Shown: one piece after another, positions 1 through 5,422 of the stretch | Layout of the letters: the number at the start of each line of letters is the position of its first letter | Numbering within the stretch: the first letter of the stretch is position 1 | Assembly: GCA_025354965.1 (NCBI GenBank) | Contig: JANXLW010000299.1 | Location: 1 to 5,685 of the forward strand | Reading direction: 5' to 3' | Length of the DNA: 5,685 bases | Source of the DNA: Betaproteobacteria bacterium | GTDB taxonomy: Bacteria; Pseudomonadota; Gammaproteobacteria; Burkholderiales; Burkholderiaceae_C | Program-made: the position numbers and the translations under genes | Notes under the pieces: model-generated | Database searches by the model: none | What the model was told of the DNA's origin: nothing | The model's input: the letters and a program-made list of their open reading frames with translations, nothing else

Positions 1-45
1 GGTCAGTGTCAGGATGGCGACGATTTTTTGCATTGAAAATTTCAT
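1..45 (-). CDS. Partial exported protein, N-terminus only (possibly BON-domain lipoprotein)
   Basis: Only the first 15 codons lie in the window; the gene continues beyond base 1. They read MKFSMQKIVAILTLT: a lysine near the start, then a hydrophobic run, which looks like the beginning of a Sec signal peptide. The ATG (45-43) overlaps the stop of the upstream isomerase gene (44-42) as ATGA, and AGGA (complement of 55-58) sits 9 bases upstream as a plausible Shine-Dalgarno site. Translational coupling to the isomerase is therefore likely. In many proteobacteria the gene after yraN and diaA/gmhA encodes a BON-domain outer-membrane lipoprotein (YraP/DolP, OsmY-like). That identity is inferred from gene order alone, because no lipobox or BON domain is visible here. 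The start is well supported; the product is not. Confidence 0.65.
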   Translation of the reverse strand, partial: MKFSMQKIVAILTLT

Positions 46-641
46 GTTGGGGTTTCCTGGTCTCCGAGTAACTGGGCGTCGACAGCATCGCAAATGCAGT
101 GCAGGGCCAGGATATGGACCTCCTGAATGCGCGCTGTGCGGTCATGGGGCACACAAATATGCACGTCGGTATCGCGCAGGGCGTGGCTCATCTTGCCGCC
201 ACCGTGCCCGCTCAATCCCACCACCACCATCTCGCGTTCGTGGGCGGCTTCAATGGCGGCCAGCACGTTGGCTGAATTGCCACTGGTTGAAATTGCCAAT
301 AGCACGTCGCCCGGTTGTCCCAAGGCACGCACCTGGCGCGAAAATATGACGCTGAAGTCGTAGTCGTTGGCAAGCGCCGTGATGATGGAGCTGTCGGTGG
401 TCAGCGCGATGGCCGCCAGCTCTGGGCGCTCGCGCTCATAGCGTCCGACAAACTCGGCAGAAAAGTGCTGTGCATCGGCGGCCGAACCGCCATTGCCACA
501 GGCCAGTACTTTGCCACCGCTGGTCACGCAGCTCAGCATCGCCTGCACCGCAGCAGCAATCGGTTTGCTCAGAATCTGCGCCGCCTGGTATTTCAGGTCG
601 GCGCTGTCGATAAAGTGTTGTTCAATACGTTGCTCAAGCAT
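42..641 (-). CDS. gmhA: SIS-domain phosphoheptose isomerase (GmhA/DiaA family)
   Basis: A 199-residue cytoplasmic protein spanning one SIS domain. Family members either convert sedoheptulose 7-phosphate to D-glycero-D-manno-heptose 7-phosphate for lipopolysaccharide core synthesis (GmhA) or bind DnaA and time replication initiation (DiaA). Visible motifs are the sugar-phosphate loop GNGGSAADAQHF (49-60), LTTDSS (80-85), AISTSGNSAN (116-125) and RIQEVH (171-176). The zinc/catalytic positions of GmhA appear intact: H59, E63 (in AEFVGRY), Q173 and H181. As I recall it, E. coli DiaA lacks the glutamate. The overall wording (RQVRALGQPGDVLLAISTSG) is nonetheless close to DiaA, and the position beside yraN is the diaA position. 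Start: ATG 641 is the first start after an in-frame TAA at 668-666. Its Shine-Dalgarno is weak, and a short GU-containing hairpin can form at 642-655. It lies 35 bp after yraN, so co-transcription is likely. The family is sure; the choice between isomerase and DnaA regulator is open. Confidence 0.93.
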   Translation of the reverse strand: MLEQRIEQHFIDSADLKYQAAQILSKPIAAAVQAMLSCVTSGGKVLACGNGGSAADAQHFSAEFVGRYERERPELAAIALTTDSSIITALANDYDFSVIFSRQVRALGQPGDVLLAISTSGNSANVLAAIEAAHEREMVVVGLSGHGGGKMSHALRDTDVHICVPHDRTARIQEVHILALHCICDAVDAQLLGDQETPT

Positions 642-676
642 GGCACCATGATACCCGGCCCATTCTTAGGCTGCGC

Positions 677-1063
677 TTAACTGGCATCAAAAGCCCCCTG
701 CAGCCACCCGATGCTGCCTGGTTCCAGCAGCACCACGTCAAAGCGGCAAGGCGGTGGCTGGCGCAAGCGCATCAGGTAATGGCGCGCCGCAAAAATAATG
801 CGCCGCTGCTTCAAGGCGCTGACACTGGCCGCCGCCCCGCCGTGGCTGGCACTGTTGCGCTGGCGTACTTCGACGAACACCGTGGTGCCGTCCGCTGCAC
901 GCATGATCAGATCTATTTCTCCGCCACCGCGCCCGGGCGTCCGATAATTGCGCTGCAAAAGGCGCAGCCCAGCTTGTTGCAAGTAGTGCAGCGCGGCGTC
1001 TTCAGCGGCATCGCCTTTCTGCTTGGTCGTGCCGACCTTGGACTTGATTTGAGGGGAACCCAT
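677..1063 (-). CDS. yraN: YraN/UPF0102 family nuclease-fold protein
   Basis: A 128-residue protein matching the UPF0102 (YraN) family in length and motif order: KGDAAEDAALHYL (16-28), LLQRNYRTPGRGGGEIDLI (35-53), VFVEVRQR (62-69), GGAAASVSALKQRR (75-88) and CRFDVV (106-111). The family has a restriction-endonuclease/Holliday-junction-resolvase-like fold. The PD-(D/E)XK-style residues are E21, E49, D51 and E65, with R67 where classical nucleases have lysine (EVR, usual for YraN). The biological role is unsettled; DNA processing is only suggested by the fold. ATG 1063 is the only possible start, because an in-frame TAG lies at 1072-1070 and no other start codon follows before the conserved region. 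No clear Shine-Dalgarno is seen. The start codon shares base 1063 with the TTG of divergent rsmI, so its promoter must lie inside rsmI. It probably leads an operon with the isomerase and exported-protein genes. Confidence 0.93.
   Translation of the reverse strand: MGSPQIKSKVGTTKQKGDAAEDAALHYLQQAGLRLLQRNYRTPGRGGGEIDLIMRAADGTTVFVEVRQRNSASHGGAAASVSALKQRRIIFAARHYLMRLRQPPPCRFDVVLLEPGSIGWLQGAFDAS
1051..1056 (+). promoter_or_regulatory. Shine-Dalgarno site that sets the TTG start of rsmI
   Basis: GAGGGG at 1051-1056 lies 6 bases before TTG 1063. Strength and spacing are both good, which supports TTG rather than a later start codon as the rsmI start. The site is inside the 5' end of the opposite-strand yraN coding sequence. 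Confidence 0.75.
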
Positions 1064-1974
1064 TGACTGCTACTTATGCATCTGCCTTGCGTGCCGCGCT
1101 GGAGGTGGCGGGTGGGCAGAATTATCCGCCCGGTGCGCTGTATGTGGTGGCCACCCCTATCGGCAACCTGGCCGACATCACGCTGCGTGCCTTGCACGTG
1201 CTCGGATTGGCGGACGCCATTGCCTGCGAAGACACGCGACACACGCAGGCGTTGCTGCGTGCCTACGGCATTGACAAGTCAGCAGTGCAGCTACTAAGTG
1301 TGCACCAGCATAACGAGGCCGAGGCGGCACAGTCCGTTATTGACCGGTTGCGCCAGGGTCAGCGCCTGGCATACGTCAGCGATGCCGGCACGCCGGCCGT
1401 CAGCGACCCCGGCGCACGCCTGGTGGCAGCAGTGCGTATGGCTTCCTTGCCGGTGATTCCGCTGCCAGGTGCCAGCAGCGTGACCGCCGTGCTCAGCGTG
1501 GCAGGCCTTGCGCAGGAGGGCACGCAGCATGGTGCCTTTATTTTCATTGGCTTTCTGCCCTCCAAATCCAGCGAACGTGCCGTGGCCGTCGAGACGTTGG
1601 TCAATGAAGCGCGGGCCGTGGTCATGCTCGAAGCGCCGCACCGCATTGAAGCGCTGGCCCGAGCGCTGGCTGCGTTGGGGACCCGTGCGGTCACCATCGG
1701 TCGTGAGTTGACCAAACAGTTTGAGGAAATCGCCACCGTCAACGCTGAAGGCCTGCCGGCCTGGTTGTCGCAAGACGCCAACCGCCTGCGCGGAGAATTT
1801 GTGCTGGTGCTGCACCCGGCGCAAACGCAGGCACCGGTCGGGCCGGACAGCCGCGTTTTGAAGTTGCTATTGGCCCAGCTTCCGCTCAAGACCGCCGTCA
1901 AACTGGCCGCCGAGATCACCGGAGAAGCACGCAACACCCTTTATGAACTGGCGCTGAATCTGAAAGACGGTTAA
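1063..1974 (+). CDS. rsmI: 16S rRNA (cytidine1402-2'-O)-methyltransferase RsmI
   Basis: A 303-residue cytoplasmic SAM-dependent enzyme that 2'-O-methylates C1402 in the decoding centre of 16S rRNA; RsmH adds the N4 methyl at the same base. It belongs to the tetrapyrrole-methylase fold family. Diagnostic motifs run in the expected order: GALYVVATPIGNLADITLRAL (24-44), ACEDTRHT (54-61), HQHNE (81-85), YVSDAGTPAVSDPGARLV (104-121), PLPGASS (133-139), FIGFLP (161-166), EAPHRIEAL (190-198), GRELTKQFEE (213-222) and GEFVLVL (244-250). A C-terminal tail of about 40 residues (LKTAVKLAAEITGEARNTLYELAL) is helix-rich and typical of the family. The start is TTG, supported by GAGGGG 6 bases upstream and by the residues before the first motif (TATYASALRAALE), which look like those of related betaproteobacterial proteins. 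Length is normal and no residue seems to be missing. It is divergent from yraN and ends convergently, with a 4-base overlap, on the flavoenzyme gene. Confidence 0.97.
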   Translation: MTATYASALRAALEVAGGQNYPPGALYVVATPIGNLADITLRALHVLGLADAIACEDTRHTQALLRAYGIDKSAVQLLSVHQHNEAEAAQSVIDRLRQGQRLAYVSDAGTPAVSDPGARLVAAVRMASLPVIPLPGASSVTAVLSVAGLAQEGTQHGAFIFIGFLPSKSSERAVAVETLVNEARAVVMLEAPHRIEALARALAALGTRAVTIGRELTKQFEEIATVNAEGLPAWLSQDANRLRGEFVLVLHPAQTQAPVGPDSRVLKLLLAQLPLKTAVKLAAEITGEARNTLYELALNLKDG

Positions 1975-4394
1975 TGCGAGGCCGGCCAACGGTCGTACAA
2001 GCGCACCGGGACGCGCTCCCCCCACAACTCTATCGCCGCGACTGTGCCGTCATGGGTCTGATGGGCGCCGGCGCCGCGCACATAGCCCAATGCCACGCAG
2101 GCGCCGGCGCGCGGGCTCCAGCCGACGGACGAAATCTCGCCCACCGACGCATCCTGTAAAACAATCGCTTCACCACCCCATGCGTAGTCTGCGGGTGAAT
2201 CAAACACCAGCGTCACAAGCTTCTTTCGCAGCGGCAGGTCTTTGGCAAGCAGCAACGCAGCTTTGCCAATAAAGTCGGTCGGCTTGTCGAGCCTGACGGC
2301 GTAGCCCAGGCCCGCTTCCCACGGCGTCTCGTCCGGTCCCAGCTCGGCGCCCCAGGCCCGGCGGCCCTGCTCAATGCGCAGCGCGTCCAGCGCGAAGTAA
2401 CCGGCATCACGCAGCCCCAGATCGGCGCCGGCCGCCGTCAGTGCCAGATAAACGTGGCGCGCCATCTCCACCGGCACATACAACTCAAAGCCGGGTCCAC
2501 CGACATAACTCATGCGCGCGACGCGCACGCGGGCAAAACCCAGATCGATCATCCTGGTCCAGGAGAATTTCAGTCCCTCAGCAGAAAGATCATCCGGGCT
2601 GACGCGTGCCAGTAACGCGCGCGCATTCGGTCCCATGACAGACAACACGCAATACAGCGCAGACACATCGGTCAACACCGCATGCTCATGGCGGTCAATA
2701 TGCCGTGCAATCCAGTCGAAATCACGTACCGCTTGCGCTGAGCCGGTGACAATCAAAAAACACTCGCCCATGCTGTTGGGTGGCTGGCGGATGATGGTTA
2801 AATCACTCTCGAAGCCAGCGCGCTCGTTGAGCATGGCGGTGTAGACCATTTTGTTCGCCGACACGTCGATCTCGTTGGCGCACAACCGTTGTAACACAGC
2901 CAATGCATCAGGCCCCTGCAACAGCAGTTTGGAGAATGAGGTCTGGTCATACAAAGCCACCGCCTCGCGGGTGGCGCGCTGTTCTTCAATGACCCACGGC
3001 AGCCAGCCAGGTTTGCCAAGTGTGTATTCCGGTCGTACCTGACCAGTGGGGCGAAAATAATTCACGCGTTCCCAGCCATTTTTGGCTCCGAACTCAGCCC
3101 TTTTGGCAGCCAGCAAGTCGTATAGCGGCGAGGTCCGCAATGGCCGTGCCGTCTCCAGTTCTTGTCTAGGCCAGCGCATGGCGTAGTGCAGGCCCAGCGT
3201 CTCGCCGGTGCGTTCGGACAGCGCCTTGCGATTGCCGGTGAAAGCACCGAAACGGCGAATGTCGACATCCCATAGATCGGTGCTGGGTTCACCGCCAACA
3301 ATCCACTCGGCCATCAACCGCCCGGCGCCGCCGCTGTTGGCAATACCGGCCGAATTGAAACCGGCGCAGACAAAATAATTGCGCAGTTCAGGCGCTTCGC
3401 CAAGGATGAAATTGCCGTCGGGCGTGAAACTTTCCGGCCCGTTGAGCAGCATCTTGATCTCGGCTGTTTCCAGGCACGGCGTGCGATGCATCGCGTTGGT
3501 CATCAAGGGTTCGAACTGATCCCAGTCTTCGTCCAGCAACTCGAACTGAAAGGTGCTTGGTATCGGGTCCATCTTCCATGGTTTGGCTTTTGGCTCAAAG
3601 CCGCCCATCACCAGGCCACCGACTTCTTCTTTGTAATAAATAAAGCCATCCGGGTCGCGCATCACCGGCAACATCGGGTGCACGCCGTCAATCTTGCCGG
3701 TCACGATGTAGAAATGTTCGGCCGAATAGAGCGGCACATTGACGCCGGCCAGACGACCAAACTGGCGCGCCCACTGGCCGGCGCAATTGACCAGCACCTC
3801 ACAGCGCACGTCGCCCTGCGTGGTATTGACGCCGACGGCTCTGCCGTGCTCGGTGATGACGCCCGTCACCTCAACACCTTCAACCATCTTCACGCCACGG
3901 TTGCGCGCGCCCTTGGCCAGCGTCATGCACAGGTCAGCCGGATTGGCTTTACCGTCGCCGGGCAGCCAGATGGCGCCCTGCAAATCGTCGGTGCGCATGA
4001 TGGGGTACAGCTCACCCGCTTCGGCCGGTGTGATGAGGTGACACTCGACGCCAAAGCTGTTGGCCATGGCGGTCTGTTTCCTGAGTACCTGCATGCGTTC
4101 GGGTGTACGCGCCACGTTAACGCTGCCGCACTGCTTCCAGCCGGTCGCCAAACCGGTCTCGGCTTGCAGCGAGGCATACAACTCGATGCCATATTTGCTC
4201 ATCTGCGTCATATTGCGGTTTGGGCGCATCTGCCCCACCAGTCCGGCGGCGTGCCAGGTGGTGCCGCTGGTGAGCTTGCCCTGCTCCAGCAACAGAACGT
4301 CGGTCTTGCCGGCCTTTGCCAGATGGTAGGCAGTAGAGCAGCCAACAATGCCGCCGCCAACAATAATGATCTGTGCATGACCCGCAAGGCTCAT
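1971..4394 (-). CDS. FAD-dependent dimethylglycine/sarcosine dehydrogenase-family protein with GcvT folate domain
   Basis: An 807-residue protein, a normal length for this family. Such enzymes oxidatively demethylate N-methyl amines (dimethylglycine, sarcosine and relatives) at FAD and pass the one-carbon unit to tetrahydrofolate. The N-terminal half is a DAO-type FAD domain: dinucleotide loop GGGIVG (13-18), ribose-binding E37, and SGTTWHAAGL (43-52), whose H48 matches the histidine that carries covalent FAD in dimethylglycine dehydrogenase. The FAD domain closes with NYFVCAGFNSAGIANSGGAG (339-358). A central linking domain follows (about 370-430). The C-terminal half is GcvT-like (about 470-807): FSKLLLQGPDAL (487-498), FESDLTI (528-534, with D531 a candidate folate-domain acid), MGPNARALL (587-595), SYVGGPGFELY (629-639), ALDALRIEQGRRAWGAEL (668-685), EAGLGY (693-698) and FIGKAALL (708-715). 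ATG 4394 is chosen because AGGGAG lies 6 bases upstream. The reading frame stays open to 4595, but that extra stretch overlaps the transporter gene and has no family-like sequence. No signal peptide is seen, so it is cytoplasmic. It is the second gene after the transporter, with a 32-bp gap. The exact substrate cannot be read from sequence. Confidence 0.93.
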   Translation of the reverse strand: MSLAGHAQIIIVGGGIVGCSTAYHLAKAGKTDVLLLEQGKLTSGTTWHAAGLVGQMRPNRNMTQMSKYGIELYASLQAETGLATGWKQCGSVNVARTPERMQVLRKQTAMANSFGVECHLITPAEAGELYPIMRTDDLQGAIWLPGDGKANPADLCMTLAKGARNRGVKMVEGVEVTGVITEHGRAVGVNTTQGDVRCEVLVNCAGQWARQFGRLAGVNVPLYSAEHFYIVTGKIDGVHPMLPVMRDPDGFIYYKEEVGGLVMGGFEPKAKPWKMDPIPSTFQFELLDEDWDQFEPLMTNAMHRTPCLETAEIKMLLNGPESFTPDGNFILGEAPELRNYFVCAGFNSAGIANSGGAGRLMAEWIVGGEPSTDLWDVDIRRFGAFTGNRKALSERTGETLGLHYAMRWPRQELETARPLRTSPLYDLLAAKRAEFGAKNGWERVNYFRPTGQVRPEYTLGKPGWLPWVIEEQRATREAVALYDQTSFSKLLLQGPDALAVLQRLCANEIDVSANKMVYTAMLNERAGFESDLTIIRQPPNSMGECFLIVTGSAQAVRDFDWIARHIDRHEHAVLTDVSALYCVLSVMGPNARALLARVSPDDLSAEGLKFSWTRMIDLGFARVRVARMSYVGGPGFELYVPVEMARHVYLALTAAGADLGLRDAGYFALDALRIEQGRRAWGAELGPDETPWEAGLGYAVRLDKPTDFIGKAALLLAKDLPLRKKLVTLVFDSPADYAWGGEAIVLQDASVGEISSVGWSPRAGACVALGYVRGAGAHQTHDGTVAAIELWGERVPVRLYDRWPASH

Positions 4395-4400
4395 AAATAA

Positions 4401-4406
4401 CTCCCT
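4401..4406 (-). promoter_or_regulatory. Shine-Dalgarno site that sets the flavoenzyme start
   Basis: The minus strand reads AGGGAG (complement of 4401-4406), 6 bases before the ATG at 4394-4392. It lies in the 32-bp gap between the transporter stop and the flavoenzyme and settles the start against the upstream in-frame ATG at 4595. Confidence 0.8.
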
Positions 4407-4426
4407 GAAAGTACTTCCATTCGCCT

Positions 4427-5269
4427 CTATCCCAGGCGCAGGGCCATGACGCCAGCCAGGATGGTGCAAGCGCCCACTGCCCGACGCAGAGTGAAACGCT
4501 CTCTTAGAAACCAACTGCCCATCAGCACCGCGAACAGCACCGAGGTTTCGCGCAGCGCGGCCACGGTTGCCACTGGTGCCAGCGTCATGGCCCACAGGGC
4601 AATGCCATAGGAGCCCAGTGAGGCACAGGCGCCGATACTGGCCACCGGCCAGCGATGGCGCGCATAGCGGCCGACGGCATGACCGCGGGTGGCAAACATC
4701 AGCAACGCGAACGGCCAGCCGTCCAACATAAACAGGGTGGCCACGTATTGCAACGCGTGGCCGGAGGCGCGCACGCCAAGGCCATCGATCACGGTGTAGG
4801 TGGCAATGATGACGGCATTGGCCAGCGCAAAACCAAGCGCCTTGGGAACGGCGAAAGCATGCCGATTCAAGCCCAGCACCAGCACACCACCACTGATGCC
4901 AATGACCCCGACCCAGGCCAGTGACGACAAGGACTCACCCAGCGTGAAGGTGGCGGACAAGGCCACCAGCAGCGGCGCCACGCCACGCATCAGGGGATAG
5001 GTCAAACCTAGTTCGCCGTGCCGGTAGGCGCCGGTCAGCGCCAGGTAGTAGCCGATGTGAATGAACACAGAGGCGGCCAGGTAGGGCCAGCATTGGGCAG
5101 CCGGCAACCCGACCCATGCCACCAGCGGGATCGCCATGAATGAGCCGATCAGGTGGATCAGCGCCATGTCCAGATCTTTGTCGCTGCTGGACTTGACCAG
5201 CGCGTTCCAACTGGCGTGCAGCAGTGCAGCAAATAGCACCGCGCCCATCACCGGCCAGCTCAGAATCAT
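4427..5269 (-). CDS. EamA/DMT-superfamily inner-membrane transporter
   Basis: A 280-residue, strongly hydrophobic protein with about ten membrane helices, near residues 5-24, 33-53, 61-80, 89-109, 116-134, 143-161, 173-193, 207-229, 231-253 and 262-279. It is two tandem EamA repeats of five helices. The hallmark ends of both repeats are visible: YPLMRGVAPLLVALSATFTLGE (91-112) and AALRETSVLFAVLMGSWFLRE (237-257), followed by a last helix with ILAGVMAL (270-277). The opening LHASWNALVKSS (17-28) is typical of this family. Members of the drug/metabolite transporter superfamily mostly export, sometimes import, amino acids and other small metabolites; specificity is not predictable. ATG 5269 is the outermost start, since no ATG, GTG or TTG occurs upstream before an in-frame TAA at 5344-5342. 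A weak purine-rich site (AGAGAAAG) precedes it. It heads a likely operon with the flavoenzyme, which suggests that it moves that enzyme's substrate or product (inference). Confidence 0.92.
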   Translation of the reverse strand: MILSWPVMGAVLFAALLHASWNALVKSSSDKDLDMALIHLIGSFMAIPLVAWVGLPAAQCWPYLAASVFIHIGYYLALTGAYRHGELGLTYPLMRGVAPLLVALSATFTLGESLSSLAWVGVIGISGGVLVLGLNRHAFAVPKALGFALANAVIIATYTVIDGLGVRASGHALQYVATLFMLDGWPFALLMFATRGHAVGRYARHRWPVASIGACASLGSYGIALWAMTLAPVATVAALRETSVLFAVLMGSWFLRERFTLRRAVGACTILAGVMALRLG

Positions 5270-5297
5270 GCTTGGGCTTTCTCTTGAAGGTTGGTTG

Positions 5298-5343
5298 CTG
5301 CCCGCGGTACCGGCTTCATTAACAGGCTTGCCGGGCAGTTTTT
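5298..5343 (+). repeat. GC-rich inverted repeat followed by a T-tract
   Basis: CTGCCCG (5298-5304) and CGGGCAG (5332-5338) are perfect 7-bp inverted arms around a 27-base loop, and five T follow at 5339-5343. On the plus strand this resembles an intrinsic terminator, though the loop is long. On the minus strand it would lie in the 5' leader of the transporter mRNA. It could instead be a protein-binding site. Inside the loop is a GGTACC palindrome (5306-5311). Confidence 0.4.
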
Positions 5344-5357
5344 AATTATCATCTGTT

Positions 5358-5372
5358 CATGGCTGCACCATG
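5358..5372. repeat. Short inverted repeat, possible operator
   Basis: CATGG (5358-5362) and CCATG (5368-5372) flank CTGCA. This compact dyad lies near the middle of the divergent region, between the AT-rich stretch at 5339-5350 and the PhnX-like gene. Size and place suit a transcription-factor site, but five-base arms also occur by chance and no regulator family motif is recognised. Confidence 0.25.
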
Positions 5373-5412
5373 CCCGACAATCGCGTTGGCAAAATCCGCA
5401 ACCTCTTATCAC

Positions 5413-5416
5413 AGGA
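5413..5416 (+). promoter_or_regulatory. Shine-Dalgarno site of the PhnX-like gene
   Basis: AGGA at 5413-5416 lies 6 bases before ATG 5423. It supports this start and therefore the unusual N-terminal extension of the protein, rather than the later in-frame ATG at 5546, which would cut into the first strand of the HAD fold. Confidence 0.65.
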
Positions 5417-5422
5417 CGTTTC

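Larger units (their letters stand above)
5270..5422. promoter_or_regulatory. Divergent intergenic region between transporter and PhnX-like gene
   Basis: 153 bp separate the two start codons, so promoters of both units should lie here. A minus-strand -10-like GATAAT (complement of 5345-5350) sits in an AT-rich stretch and could serve the transporter operon, with a leader of about 70 bases. No convincing -35 was found 16-18 bp from it. For the plus-strand gene, TTGGCA at 5386-5391 is the best -35-like hexamer but has no good -10 at normal spacing. Two inverted repeats (listed separately) are candidate regulator sites. Exact promoters are uncertain. Confidence 0.5.

Noticed and set aside
14..680. 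Plus-strand open frames of 78-121 codons opposite the isomerase gene
   Set aside because: They lie antisense to a full-length conserved SIS-domain gene, lack motifs, and have Arg/Pro-rich or nondescript translations.
1294..1937. Two overlapping minus-strand open frames (176 and 192 codons) inside rsmI
   Set aside because: Both are shadows of rsmI: compositionally odd, without family motifs, and the rsmI frame is clearly the conserved one.
2060..2115. GC-rich repeats of GGCGCC/GCCGGCG inside the flavoenzyme gene, able to form hairpins
   Set aside because: They encode the Ala/Gly/Arg-rich stretch near GYVRGAGA in frame, so codon and composition bias explain them without a separate element.
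3486..4400. 304-codon plus-strand open frame antisense to the flavoenzyme
   Set aside because: Its translation is rich in His and Ala with no recognisable motif. It lies wholly opposite a well-conserved coding region, and long antisense frames are common in GC-rich genes.
4395..4595. Upstream 67-codon extension of the flavoenzyme reading frame, beginning at ATG 4595
   Set aside because: It overlaps the transporter coding sequence in another frame, encodes an Arg/Gly/His-rich run with no family resemblance, and the ATG at 4394 has a strong Shine-Dalgarno site and begins just before the FAD-binding strand.
4655..5000. Plus-strand open frames opposite the transporter gene
   Set aside because: They are low-complexity translations antisense to clear membrane helices, with no ribosome site or motif support.
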